A model generated the notes under the pieces. The model was not told the DNA's origin. It did no database searches and was given only the letters and a program-made list of their open reading frames with translations. A stretch of DNA of 43,540 nucleotides from a virus. The position numbers and the translations under genes are program-made. This document shows positions 7,062 through 16,418 of this stretch, piece after piece. Position 1 is the first letter of the stretch. The number at the start of each line of letters is the position of its first letter. The stretch covers positions 1-43,540 of the IMG/VR virus record IMGVR_UViG_3300036912_000011; one strand, given 5' to 3'.

Positions 7062-8121
7062 ATTTAAGAGGAGTACAATATGTCACCCCTTCAACCACAG
7101 CCAAGTTCCGAAGCTTCACCGCATCTCGATGTTCCTTCGGCACCTCAACCGCCAACCAGTTGTTCTCCACCCAAGGAGACTCCAACACTATTAGGGCGAA
7201 GTACTCTTTTCTTCCTTTCAATTCTTCTATCTGTCCTGCTGCTCCCGATTCTATTACTTCTGGAAGGTTTTCATATACTACTTGGTAAGCTTCGGAAGGG
7301 GGGCTTGGAGCCCTAATACAGGGATCAATCATGTAGTACTCCCCCTCCTCAGTAACCCTACACTCAGTACTGAAAAAGCCTCGGAGGGAGGAAAGGTGGG
7401 GTGCGAGTATCTCAGTGACTTCAACAAGTCCCGGAGGTATGTCCTCTTGAGTAGTAACGCGCCCCACAAATCCAGCATCTTTTATCTCGTAACCATAACT
7501 ACAAACCGGAGGTAACTTCCCATTTATAAGGTATCCATCCCACCCAGTCTCTACACCTTCGACCCCATTCTCTACTATGAACTCGATTGTATACTGTCTC
7601 GGCCCGAGGAAGAAGGCGAGTTCGTCAAGCCAAGGTTTACTCAGTTCATACTTTACATGGTGAAAGGTTTCCATATCTCCGCGGAAAGTATTTATTTTGA
7701 TGTAGAGGTCTTCCTCTTTTTCAACTAAAGTTATTAGCTTTTCCAGTCCTTTGATGAGCCTTGTCTTAGGAGTGGGCATCCCAAGCTCTTTCTGGAGTTC
7801 ACGCATCTTCCACCTGTCAAGTTCATAAATTTGTGAGCGACCAGAACCCCACACATCTTTTCCCTCTTCCCTCAGATACTCTTGCAAGTCCCCCTCATAA
7901 AGGTCAGGGAAAACAAAGAGGTCAACCTCTTTCATCACGTCCCAGAAGTCGTTAACCCTTTCTACTCCCTCAATACCAGAGCCCACCAGCACCGACGCTG
8001 AACGAGGAAAGGCCATTTTCCAAGGAGAGTAATAAAGCACCCGGTCAAAGCTCTTCCCAAGATGTCTTGCAAGCTCAACATGAAGGCCGTTGTCGTACAC
8101 CAGTACAGTTCTATTATTCAT
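6889..8121 (-). CDS. ATP-grasp family ligase
   Basis: 410 aa. It resembles PurD/carbamoyl-phosphate-synthetase-like ATP-grasp enzymes, which join a carboxylate to an amine or thiol using ATP. Visible features: a Rossmann-like N-terminus (TVLVYDNGLHVELARHLG), the nucleotide-binding Lys strand YIKINTFRGDMETF near residue 147, and the metal-binding end TECRV...YYMIDPCIRAPSPPSE near 255-280 with Asp and Arg in the expected order. It is the last gene of the late arm and overlaps the ejection protein gene by 8 bases. The substrate is unknown; modification of a virion protein or of a host peptide is possible. An unusual gene for a phage late operon. Confidence 0.75.
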   Translation of the reverse strand: MNNRTVLVYDNGLHVELARHLGKSFDRVLYYSPWKMAFPRSASVLVGSGIEGVERVNDFWDVMKEVDLFVFPDLYEGDLQEYLREEGKDVWGSGRSQIYELDRWKMRELQKELGMPTPKTRLIKGLEKLITLVEKEEDLYIKINTFRGDMETFHHVKYELSKPWLDELAFFLGPRQYTIEFIVENGVEGVETGWDGYLINGKLPPVCSYGYEIKDAGFVGRVTTQEDIPPGLVEVTEILAPHLSSLRGFFSTECRVTEEGEYYMIDPCIRAPSPPSEAYQVVYENLPEVIESGAAGQIEELKGRKEYFALIVLESPWVENNWLAVEVPKEHRDAVKLRNLAVVEGVTYCTPLKFTAFGLAVGLGDSMEAAVKDCLKVAMSVEAYQFDAKTDALQEASEVVAKGEKFGISF

Positions 8122-11100
8122 CTCCCTCTGTCGCCGCCTTCGCTCTCGCGTTAGCTCTTATCTTTGCTTGCATAGTTCTAATCGCAAGTGCCCTCAGTTT
8201 CCCCCTATCTTCCTCTGGTACATCTTCAAGTTCCTTATTGATCGCTGCAATCCGTTTAGCAGGAGGTAGCGCAGCTGCCACTCTAGCAGCATACGTTGCC
8301 TTTTCATACTCCTCAAACCTCCCCTTTTTATACGCCTTTACTTCATCAGACGAGGTTTCAGTGAACGACCTAATTCCCGCTGTTGGCAGTAACGCCTTAG
8401 CAATAGACCGTTGCCCTTCAGGAGGACCACCATAATTCTCAGGCAGTAGTTGTGATGCACCAAGAGGAACAGGAATAAGAGGTGCTGCTGTTGCCTTCAA
8501 CCTCCCCACAGGCTTACCATAGAAAGTCTTCCCTGTCACCGCTCCCCTTCCTGCCTCCACCACAGGACCAAGTTTATTCCTTATCAAATGAATAGCTGAC
8601 TCAATTCCACTTTCCCCTTCCTTGTGATACTTCACAAGAGTCGTGGTAATGGGTGCTCCTAAGAACCAGCTACTCACCCAAGTATTATCCGTGCCTGGGA
8701 TGAGGGCATCGAACTTATGCCCCTTCTCTTTATTCTCCCAAGTAAATTGATGTCGTGAAAGGTAGTTCATAAACTGTGCTGCTACAAATCCAGCGGCCAT
8801 CAAGTATAACTGTGCCTTCAGTAGGTTCCTCACCACAGGCTTATTCCCCGTTGCCACATCCCCTACCATTTGCGCTGCCTGCTTACCCATAGTATACTCA
8901 GTCTGTATCTCTTTCCTAAACCATTGGTGAGCGAGGAACATAATGTTAACCGCACGATTAAAGGTTCTGTTCCTTGAGATGTCTCGGTGAAAGTTGGCAA
9001 ACTCTGACTCCAACTCTTGCACCGTGGCCTTTGCAATATCCTTCCTCTCCATCCTTTCAGAAAAGTTTTTCAGGTTCCTTTCATACCACTCAATCCCTAC
9101 ATCTTCAAGGGCTGCTTGCCCTACCTTATTAAAGATTAAATGTGAAAGTTGTTTAACCCCAGGTAGGTTCTTAACTTTCGCCCCATAAGTTTGTTCAATC
9201 CATCCACCAGATTTATACCCAGCATTGACCATCTCCTGACGAAGCCCTCGCTTTGACTCAATCCAAGTGGCATCATCTTCAGATAGACTTCCCTCCTTTA
9301 CCAACTGTCTAACTGTAGCTGGACCAAACTCAGCCAAAGCCAATGGTCTATCTGTTTTTCCTGTAAAGGCTTTTACCAAGGTTTCAATTCCTCCCTTTGG
9401 TGAAACCTGCGCCGCCATCCTAATTGCAGTAATCCTGTCAAGGTGAAAGAAGTCCCCAACAAGCTTTGACGCCTTTGTGCTTGCTGCTGTAGACGCTACC
9501 TTTTCTCCAATGAAGGATTGCGAGATAGCATCCTCACTTGTGAGGGCCTTAAACATCTTCTCATAATTGCTGAGAACCGCAACATCCCTTCCAAATACTT
9601 TCACAGGCCTGTACAAGGTAGAGGGAGTTACCTGCCTCCCCGAGGGGTCTTTTACATCAGTGTATTCCCCCGTCTCAGGGTCTTTCACCTTGCGAGAAGA
9701 TACAACCATATCTGCTACCACTGGTTCTTCAGTGATTGGGTCTTTCATCTTCTTCAGGTCAAAGAGAGACTTCACCTTCTCAATATCCATGTAGCCATAG
9801 TAAAGACGTTGCTTCACTCCCGCTACAGGATCAATCGCCACCACTCCTTTTGAGGGATTGTCCTCAGAAACATCCTTCACTTGCCCAAGCAAGATACGGT
9901 CAGCAAGGGTAAGCTCTGACCTTGGCTTTCGATAAAGTGAGCGAGTGCTATCGGTAGGCTCTCCTATTGGATCAGGCATATAAGGGCTTGTAATTGGAAA
10001 GTAGTTCTCCCTGTAAGGAGTATCAACACCAAAGGCCTTTTGAAGGGCAAGATGCTTTTGCATTATTCCCTTCAGTATTTCCCCTACCCTAGTCCCCTGT
10101 CCTTCCGCTGCACTTTGGAAAAGCTTCGCTGCCCAAGGAGCCTTCTCTTTAAGCCGTTCTGCTTCCTTTAAGATTTCCTCCTTGTCAAACCCATAGTCAA
10201 CAAGTACCCTCCCTGCCTTTCGTTCCTCTGGGTCTTTATGAAAGGTCTTAAGGGCATTACCTACTTGATTTGCTGTATCCCAAGAACGCTGCTTGATACG
10301 GCTGAAGAGGATGTCAATGTCTCCCTTTACATCTTTTGTCTCTAACAGCTTCTTAACCTTTTCCTCACCTCGGTTGTAGACCTCTTTGATAATTTTGCCT
10401 GTTGCTCCAATATCCTCCTTTGAAGGAATAGGAATTCCTCCCATTATACGAGAGCCTGGGGTTTCTGGTGGATCAGCTTGTTTCACAAATCTCGTTACTG
10501 TTTCATCTCCTGTAACAAGTCTACGAACAAAGTGTTCAAAGGAAACGGGGGTTTCTTCTGTACCATGATGAGAAGAATAGTCTTTGTATCCCTGCTCTAT
10601 CTTTTTTCGAGGAAATAATTTGGTAGCTTTATCCATCACCTCAACTGTAGGAGCTCTCATTTGTTCTGGGGTTGCAGTTGGAGTAATCTTGCCCTCGCCC
10701 TCTGGTTTAGCTCCTATTTTATTCCTCCACAGGCGAGTTGAGTCTGTTTCAAACTGCATGTCATGTTTAGCCGCCTTTAGGTTTTCTTGCAAATCAGAAC
10801 CACTTTTGTAATAACCCTTATCATAAAATCCAGAACTTTTAATATCTTGGTCAGAAATTTTTAGGTGGTCTAGTGCACTGACTAATTCACCATGATAAAT
10901 TGCAGTTGGAGAAAAAAGAAAGCGACCATCGGAAAGTTCCAAAGCAATCCCTTGTTTATTATTTAAGGCGGCGGGTAAGTTTTCTTTGGGTTCAATATAA
11001 AAATCAGTTCCTTCAATTTGGTGTAGTCCACTTTTTACAGGTAAAGTTGGACCTGTATAGCGTTGTCCAGTCCAGCCCTCCATAGAGGGTGACTGAGGAG

Positions 11101-13081
11101 GTACTTGCGCCGGTGGCTTGGCACTTTCCCCCCCACCCACTTGGGTCTGCGGAGAAGGAACTCCGGCCGCAGCAGCTTTAATCTTTTCCCTTAACTCAGC
11201 AGCTGTTCTTTTATCTCCAGTACCTTTTGCAAGTTGTGCAAGCCTGGCTGCTTGAAGATTGATGTCAGACTTCTTTGTTGCACTCTTCAGTATTGCAAGG
11301 CCATTATCAAACTGAGCTCTCTCCTTGTCTGTCACCAACCTTTCTCTAATCTCAGCAAGGGTAGCACCTCCCACACCTCCAGTTTTTGCCACAATCGGCT
11401 CCTGCTGACTTGGAGCAGCGACAGCCTCGTCTTGAGTTTTTTTCGTGACTTGTTCGAGTACTGGTTTGGGTGTGGGAGGTGCCTCTTGCTTCATACTCAT
11501 TGAAGGAGCCACTGCTGGCCCATCACTTACAGGTTTGTTTGTAGCTGGGTTCAAAATTTTATTACTATGTACTTGAGTAGGACGCTCAGGCTCATCAAGC
11601 TTCAGCCCAAACTTATTCGCAATAACATCTGCCATTGCCCTAGTAACATGCTGCACCGCGCCATTAGGATAAGTTACCTTAAACCCATGTAGTTCATCTT
11701 CCCTTTCAATCTTGGGAATCTGTGGTAAGCCAGCGGCTTCACGAGCCTCAGGGTGAGTGGGGGCAACAGACACTTCACTTGGCTTTGCCTCAGGAAGGGG
11801 AGTGCCTGTGGTGCTGACTGCAGCTTCAATTTTCGCAGGAGCTACAGGTGGTATTTGTTGTTCCTTTCCAACAATTGGAGGTGTAGGTGCTGTCTCTCTG
11901 CTCTCCCATCTATCCGCAACTGTTAACCTTGCTGCTGTCTCAAGAGCAATAGCTTCGGGTGGTCTACCAGCAACCACTTTACGAGCCTCAGGAGGGAGTT
12001 CTGACAAAAGAATATTTCCTCTTTTTCTCAGCTCCTCTTCTCCTATTCTTTGTCTAGCTCTAGTTATAAGAGAAACTGTATCAAACTTTCCAGCCAGTGG
12101 GTCTACTTGCTTTCCAACAACTGGAGAGGTAGGAGCCACCTCATTCGGCGTCTCGGGTCGTGCGTCAGCAGGTGGAGAAAGAACCTGCTGAGGAGGGACT
12201 CCTACCTTCTCCTTTTCTTTTGAAAGATTTTCAATTACTGCTAAAGCTCTTTGCAAAGGAGTATCTTCAACTGGTTGCTTCGGCCTCCACTGAGGAGCAC
12301 CAGCATCAACTGCAGGCTCACGAGGAAGTTCTGAGAGTGTTGGGCCATGACCAATAAACTCACCTGCTCCTGTAGGTCTGCCAGGAATATGAGGCGCTAA
12401 CTGCTTTGGTGCTTCCGGCCCAGGAGGAAGTTGGAAGGGGCCACGAGGAGGGGGTGCATCAGGAGGTAGCTCCCCTAGCTTTGCCCCACCAAAGTCACCA
12501 GGCAAACGAGCATTATGATATGCTGCTCCTCCAATAAGGAAAGGAAGAACTGCTGTAAGTGCTGCTCCTAAATCTCTAGAAACTTTTAGTCCTTCTGAGC
12601 CCTCTGGTGCTTGGGGAACAAGCTTTTGATAGAGTTCTGAAGGAGCATTAACCGCTTCAACAGGAGCTTGAAACGGTGTACCTTTAGAAAGTCCATGTAC
12701 TGCACCAAGCATTGCGGAAAAGGGAGAGGAAACTAAGTCAAAAGCACCAAGGCCAAGTTTACCAGCATTTACTGCTGTGTCTTTAAGTTGACCTTCAAGA
12801 GTAGGAGAAGGAGCATTTGGGTCAGAACCAAACACTGACTTCAGTACTTCCCCAATCCTTCCAAGTCCTTGACCTACTGCCCCTGTACCTGCTTGCAGCC
12901 CCTCTTTTCCTGCTTCAAGAAATGACTGACCAGTGAGAGAAGCACCTTGTTGAACAGACTCCTTGAGGTCAAGAGGAGGAGCAGGTAATCCAGCTCCCTT
13001 TAGCCTTGTCCTTATCTGCTCCCTAGTAGTACCTTCTGGTACATCTTGAAGCAGTGTACCATCAGGAAGCTTGATGTTCAA
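8114..13081 (-). CDS. Very large internal virion / DNA ejection protein (1655 aa)
   Basis: The frame opens at a TTG at 13096, but TTG at 13081 is preferred: it overlaps the previous stop, follows GGGGGAAAG, and yields the common phage N-terminus (M)NIKLPDGTLLQDVPEGT. Residues about 60-190 are Gly/Ala-rich and amphipathic, 195-700 are Pro-rich and low complexity, and 860-1655 are helical. The C-terminal part (FLAHQWFRKEIQTEY, a hydrophobic stretch near 1430) resembles large polyvalent protein-associated domains such as LPD38. Size, position after the tail genes and composition fit a podovirus ejection protein that may carry enzymatic domains. No lysozyme or RNA polymerase motif was recognised. 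Confidence 0.72.
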   Translation of the reverse strand: MNIKLPDGTLLQDVPEGTTREQIRTRLKGAGLPAPPLDLKESVQQGASLTGQSFLEAGKEGLQAGTGAVGQGLGRIGEVLKSVFGSDPNAPSPTLEGQLKDTAVNAGKLGLGAFDLVSSPFSAMLGAVHGLSKGTPFQAPVEAVNAPSELYQKLVPQAPEGSEGLKVSRDLGAALTAVLPFLIGGAAYHNARLPGDFGGAKLGELPPDAPPPRGPFQLPPGPEAPKQLAPHIPGRPTGAGEFIGHGPTLSELPREPAVDAGAPQWRPKQPVEDTPLQRALAVIENLSKEKEKVGVPPQQVLSPPADARPETPNEVAPTSPVVGKQVDPLAGKFDTVSLITRARQRIGEEELRKRGNILLSELPPEARKVVAGRPPEAIALETAARLTVADRWESRETAPTPPIVGKEQQIPPVAPAKIEAAVSTTGTPLPEAKPSEVSVAPTHPEAREAAGLPQIPKIEREDELHGFKVTYPNGAVQHVTRAMADVIANKFGLKLDEPERPTQVHSNKILNPATNKPVSDGPAVAPSMSMKQEAPPTPKPVLEQVTKKTQDEAVAAPSQQEPIVAKTGGVGGATLAEIRERLVTDKERAQFDNGLAILKSATKKSDINLQAARLAQLAKGTGDKRTAAELREKIKAAAAGVPSPQTQVGGGESAKPPAQVPPQSPSMEGWTGQRYTGPTLPVKSGLHQIEGTDFYIEPKENLPAALNNKQGIALELSDGRFLFSPTAIYHGELVSALDHLKISDQDIKSSGFYDKGYYKSGSDLQENLKAAKHDMQFETDSTRLWRNKIGAKPEGEGKITPTATPEQMRAPTVEVMDKATKLFPRKKIEQGYKDYSSHHGTEETPVSFEHFVRRLVTGDETVTRFVKQADPPETPGSRIMGGIPIPSKEDIGATGKIIKEVYNRGEEKVKKLLETKDVKGDIDILFSRIKQRSWDTANQVGNALKTFHKDPEERKAGRVLVDYGFDKEEILKEAERLKEKAPWAAKLFQSAAEGQGTRVGEILKGIMQKHLALQKAFGVDTPYRENYFPITSPYMPDPIGEPTDSTRSLYRKPRSELTLADRILLGQVKDVSEDNPSKGVVAIDPVAGVKQRLYYGYMDIEKVKSLFDLKKMKDPITEEPVVADMVVSSRKVKDPETGEYTDVKDPSGRQVTPSTLYRPVKVFGRDVAVLSNYEKMFKALTSEDAISQSFIGEKVASTAASTKASKLVGDFFHLDRITAIRMAAQVSPKGGIETLVKAFTGKTDRPLALAEFGPATVRQLVKEGSLSEDDATWIESKRGLRQEMVNAGYKSGGWIEQTYGAKVKNLPGVKQLSHLIFNKVGQAALEDVGIEWYERNLKNFSERMERKDIAKATVQELESEFANFHRDISRNRTFNRAVNIMFLAHQWFRKEIQTEYTMGKQAAQMVGDVATGNKPVVRNLLKAQLYLMAAGFVAAQFMNYLSRHQFTWENKEKGHKFDALIPGTDNTWVSSWFLGAPITTTLVKYHKEGESGIESAIHLIRNKLGPVVEAGRGAVTGKTFYGKPVGRLKATAAPLIPVPLGASQLLPENYGGPPEGQRSIAKALLPTAGIRSFTETSSDEVKAYKKGRFEEYEKATYAARVAAALPPAKRIAAINKELEDVPEEDRGKLRALAIRTMQAKIRANARAKAATEGDE

Positions 13082-13920
13082 AAGTCTTTCCCCCAAACTT
13101 TAGTGGTGCCAGCAGGAGTACTTGGTTGTTCTCCCGCAAACTTTTGCCACTTAGCTAACTCTACTTCCATCTCAGGAGAGCTTCCAAAAGTAGCCATAAA
13201 CTCCTTTATCTTTGTTACCTTATCTGCTGGCCCCAAAGTAGACAACTGTTGTTTAAGCTCAAGTGAAGCCTGTCTATAGTCTTGGGTTCCTTGGACAGCA
13301 GCTGCTCTTGTATTTGCGTTCTGCCTACCTATCTGTAGTTGCCCCCTTCTATAACTATTCTCAGACCTTATCTCCTTTCCTCGGTTAATCCCCTCTTTCT
13401 TTTTATAAGCAGCCTCAGCTTGCTGATTTTGTATCTGTGCAAGTAGATGCGCTACTGTAAGCGGTTGCATTTGTCCTGCCTGTCTACCCTGTGCAATTTG
13501 AGCAGTATCATTTATCGCAGTCTGTGGGTCTTGTGCTTGACGAACTTGATCAAGGAATGGAGACCTTATTCCCTGTGCTTCTCCAACCCCCCCTCCAAAA
13601 GCAGCAAGGGCGTTTAGGACAGACTTAACAGGGTGTTCCTTAAAGTTCCACCCATACTGATCCCTTTGACCTTGCTGAAGTTTTTCCACCTCTGATTGTG
13701 CACCTTTCCAATTATCCATCTGAGGCTGTTGCGGTAGTTGCTGTTGCTGCGGCAACTGAGGAAGCTGAGCAAAGGGTGAGTTATGCATCATACCACCTGT
13801 GTTAGCAAACTGTTGAATTGCTCCAGAAGAAGGTGCTTCAGGATTAGAAGAAGCGTCAGCCCTCGACGATGCCATTGACCCAACTAACTGCATTATTTGC
13901 TGTAGAATGTTTGGTTCCAT
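13078..13920 (-). CDS. Gln-rich virion protein, putative ejection protein
   Basis: 280 aa. Starts at ATG 13920 behind AAAGGAA. Contains a Gln/Pro tract (LPQQQQLPQQPQ, about residues 58-70), a short hydrophobic Gly/Ala segment (VLNALAAFGGGVGEAQG) and a long Gln/Ala-rich helix with coiled-coil character (150-240). It is translationally coupled to the giant ejection protein gene, which supports a role in the internal core. No named family. Confidence 0.65.
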   Translation of the reverse strand: MEPNILQQIMQLVGSMASSRADASSNPEAPSSGAIQQFANTGGMMHNSPFAQLPQLPQQQQLPQQPQMDNWKGAQSEVEKLQQGQRDQYGWNFKEHPVKSVLNALAAFGGGVGEAQGIRSPFLDQVRQAQDPQTAINDTAQIAQGRQAGQMQPLTVAHLLAQIQNQQAEAAYKKKEGINRGKEIRSENSYRRGQLQIGRQNANTRAAAVQGTQDYRQASLELKQQLSTLGPADKVTKIKEFMATFGSSPEMEVELAKWQKFAGEQPSTPAGTTKVWGKDF

Positions 13921-13929
13921 AATTCCTTT

Positions 13930-14694
13930 CTATACTATTACCTTTTGGGATTTGTAATACTCCTCTTGTCCACTGCGTATACCACGAGCTAGCTCCTTAT
14001 TATTGTAGATAGCATGGTGTGCCGTTGCTAAGCGTTTACCTAACTCACCATCAATAGCATCCACATACGTTGCGCAGTGAAGGTGGTCATAGGCTAAGTT
14101 TTGTTCTTCTGTAAATGGTGTCCCAAAGCCAGCTTGCCAAAGGCCTGCACAAGTATCATAGCATAACGGCTTGCCTCCCCTGACAGGAATAAAGTGCATT
14201 TGAATAAAAGGAAATTGCGCTGTCCTTCTCCACACAGCAGGAATTTGACATGCCCAACTTCGTATGGCTGAGCGAACAGGAGCTGGGTTGATTTGCATTA
14301 AACTTGTGTGAAGCCTAGCTACATGCTGAGTACCCATCCACTTCTCAAGAAACTCAGGTTCAAACCTCCCGCTGAAGTGAGAGGGTTTTTCCCACCCTTC
14401 CACACTTGACCAGAAAGCAATATCAGTGTCACAAATCCAAAAGTACTCTTGCGACATAAGAACAAGAGCTTCAATCCACTGGTCGTGAGAAGTGAAAGGA
14501 ACAAGTTGAAAGGTAGCACCAACCCTTTCCACTTCTTTCCTCACTGCTAAGGTTGCTGTGTCATCCAGCCCATTTCCCCACACCATCACAGGATTAGTGG
14601 GAAAGCCAGTACGTAGCGTCTGAAAAACAAACAGTGCTGCAGGAAGTAACTCTGGTTTACGAACGGTAGCCAAGATATGAACTGTTGGCTTCAC
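13930..14694 (-). CDS. GT-A-like glycosyltransferase
   Basis: 254 aa from GTG at 14694, which overlaps the upstream stop (GTGA). The N-terminus VHILATVRKPELLP and the later DxD-type motif WICDTDIAFW (Asp89 and Asp91) are typical of nucleotide-sugar-dependent GT-A enzymes, where the acidic pair binds metal and UDP/GDP-sugar. Downstream Trp/His-rich segments would form the acceptor side. It sits inside the virion module rather than with DNA metabolism, so capsid or tail glycosylation or host surface alteration is more likely than DNA glucosylation. Assignment rests on the motif and general fold pattern. Confidence 0.65.
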   Translation of the reverse strand: MKPTVHILATVRKPELLPAALFVFQTLRTGFPTNPVMVWGNGLDDTATLAVRKEVERVGATFQLVPFTSHDQWIEALVLMSQEYFWICDTDIAFWSSVEGWEKPSHFSGRFEPEFLEKWMGTQHVARLHTSLMQINPAPVRSAIRSWACQIPAVWRRTAQFPFIQMHFIPVRGGKPLCYDTCAGLWQAGFGTPFTEEQNLAYDHLHCATYVDAIDGELGKRLATAHHAIYNNKELARGIRSGQEEYYKSQKVIV

Positions 14695-14924
14695 TTCTTT
14701 TTCTTCCCCTTCTCCAGTCTTCGAATCAACAGCCTTGACAGCTTAATCGCTTCCTCCACCAACTGCTCATGCGTCCAGTTAGGATGGGCAATCTGTGCAC
14801 CGTAAAGAGCCTGTGAGGCTAAAAACTTCTCAGCAGAGCATTGCATATCAACAGGGGTTTCCTTTCTGGTCAAGATGCTCATGGTAGCAAATGGCTCTTT
14901 GTTCTTGGCTAATGGCAAAGGCAT
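14691..14924 (-). CDS. Hypothetical 77-aa basic protein
   Basis: ATG at 14924 has GGAGGG seven bases upstream, better placed than for the GTG at 14939 or ATG at 14930. ATG 14846, just after the upstream stop, is a further possibility. Ends in a basic tail (RRLEKGKKKK). From 14924 it overlaps the upstream gene by 77 bases in another frame. No family recognised. Confidence 0.55.
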   Translation of the reverse strand: MPLPLAKNKEPFATMSILTRKETPVDMQCSAEKFLASQALYGAQIAHPNWTHEQLVEEAIKLSRLLIRRLEKGKKKK

Positions 14925-15297
14925 GTTCATGCCCTCCACAGATAGCCGCCACCGCTACAACCATCTCCATCCCACAATGTCTATTATGGTTAGCCCACTC
15001 CCTTTGCCAGTCATCCTTTGACTTTTCCCACTCAACAGCATCAGCATAGGTGGTGGTGATGTTCAACGCCAGTTGCCGAAGACCAGCCATATTCTTGACA
15101 AAGAAAGGGTGAGTGTAAACCAAAAGAGCTCTTGCAAAAGTTTTAAGCTGATCTCTTGGATTCGGCCTTTCTCCATCACAAATATCATCCACCTCATGAA
15201 CATAAGGTTGCCAATGATTAGCGAGGAAATCCATTGCTTCAAGATTCCCACAGCAGACCCTTTGGACAAGGTGCTGGTCTAGTAGAGCAAGCCTCAC
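14848..15297 (-). CDS. Hypothetical 149-aa protein of the virion module
   Basis: The frame is open from 15357, but a GTG at 15297 with GGAGG eight bases upstream follows the previous gene's stop and is the likely start (VRLALLDQHLVQRVCCG). Mostly helical, with Trp, His and Cys (WEKSKDDWQREWANHNRHC). No family recognised. Lies between a Gly-rich virion protein and the glycosyltransferase pair. Confidence 0.6.
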   Translation of the reverse strand: MRLALLDQHLVQRVCCGNLEAMDFLANHWQPYVHEVDDICDGERPNPRDQLKTFARALLVYTHPFFVKNMAGLRQLALNITTTYADAVEWEKSKDDWQREWANHNRHCGMEMVVAVAAICGGHEHAFAISQEQRAICYHEHLDQKGNPC

Positions 15298-15298
15298 C

Positions 15299-15964
15299 TT
15301 AATAGCCTCCACCTCCACTACCACCGCCACCTCCCATACTGCTAAGTCCTCCAGCACCCCCTCCTCCTACTTTCATTGCTGACATTATGGAGGAGAAGTC
15401 AGAAGCTTGCTCTCCTTTATTTTTACTCCTTGAAAGAGTAGGTTCCATCATTGAGGTGAGCTGAGCAGGAAGCATTTGGTAGTTTTGTTCTTGCCCAAGT
15501 CCCTGCAGCTGCAACTGCTGGTTATTTTGGTACTGTCCAAAGAGTTGCTGTGCAATCTGGTCATTCAAGCTTGTTTGTGTTTGACCAACAGCTTGTGATT
15601 CTGCTTGCGCGAGTGGGCTACTTCCCTCTGCTCCTGTTTGTCCTTGTGATGCAAACTGTGACCGGAGGCCAGCAAGGTTCTTACCAAGGTTTGTGTTTGA
15701 TTGGTCAGTTAATGAAGAAAGGAGATTCTTCATGTAAGGATTACTTCCCACATCCAAATAGTTTGGATCTGAGTATTGACCTAAGGCTGTACCAATCCCT
15801 TGCAACGCAGTAGGGTCCATAGAAAAGGCAGCTAACCCTTGCTGCTTTTTAGTGGGGTCTCCACTGATTACATCAGACACCCCTGTACTTACTTGTTTCT
15901 GTAGCGCTCTACCTGCACCACCACTAGAAGACCCACTAGGAGAACCAGTAAAGAAATTTCCCAT
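15299..15964 (-). CDS. Gly/Gln-rich virion protein
   Basis: 221 aa. N-terminal Gly/Ser segment, central Gln/Asn/Leu-rich helices (SQAVGQTQTSLNDQ, QQLQLQGLGQ), and a flexible poly-Gly tail ending GGGGGSGGGGY. This composition is common in small internal virion proteins of podoviruses that come just before the ejection proteins, as here. Function inferred from composition and place. Confidence 0.65.
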   Translation of the reverse strand: MGNFFTGSPSGSSSGGAGRALQKQVSTGVSDVISGDPTKKQQGLAAFSMDPTALQGIGTALGQYSDPNYLDVGSNPYMKNLLSSLTDQSNTNLGKNLAGLRSQFASQGQTGAEGSSPLAQAESQAVGQTQTSLNDQIAQQLFGQYQNNQQLQLQGLGQEQNYQMLPAQLTSMMEPTLSRSKNKGEQASDFSSIMSAMKVGGGGAGGLSSMGGGGGSGGGGY

Positions 15965-15965
15965 A

Positions 15966-16418
15966 TCACACTATCCTTTCAAACATTGTTGCCCGCTTTA
16001 CGAAGTTATACTTTCTCATCCGTCTTAACGAAACTTCATTTTCCTTTTGTGTATCCTCCATTGGAGTAAAGGTAACAACCAGACTTGCTCCATTTTTCTT
16101 TATCCAGGGAATACAGTAGTCCTCTAAACCTACTTTTGGTTTAGCGGTGGGGAGGTTATACACTAATACAATCTCAGCATAGACTTGGCCTAAGTCATTT
16201 GGCCTTAGCACTATGACACAAAGAAGAACAGGAAGGTCATCTACAAATTGCATACACACCCCTACCCTACCTGTCTGAACCTCGTCTAAGATAAACCCAA
16301 AGAAAGCTAAAGAGTTAAACTTCTCCTTGTTATGCTTAGCAACTTTATCAATAGCGTGTAAGATGAAAGGTGCGTACTGATGGAGTACCTTTCTATCCGT
16401 AATCATCTCTGTTCTCAT
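15966..16418 (-). CDS. Unassigned 150-aa protein, possibly GNAT-like
   Basis: Starts at an ATGA overlap with the upstream tail gene. Alternating hydrophobic strands (VGVCMQFVDDLPVLLCVIVL, YAEIVLVYNLP) and a last segment RRMRKYNFVKRATMFERIV resemble the final helix-strand part of GNAT acyltransferase folds, and podoviruses often carry such a protein in the tail/ejection block. No acetyl-CoA loop can be pointed to, so the family call is tentative. Confidence 0.55.
   Translation of the reverse strand: MRTEMITDRKVLHQYAPFILHAIDKVAKHNKEKFNSLAFFGFILDEVQTGRVGVCMQFVDDLPVLLCVIVLRPNDLGQVYAEIVLVYNLPTAKPKVGLEDYCIPWIKKNGASLVVTFTPMEDTQKENEVSLRRMRKYNFVKRATMFERIV

Noticed and set aside
7080-7316. Plus-strand 78-aa frame with AGAGGAG site and hydrophobic segment
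   Set aside because: It lies wholly antisense to conserved parts of the ATP-grasp gene; the ribosome-like site is explained by those codons.
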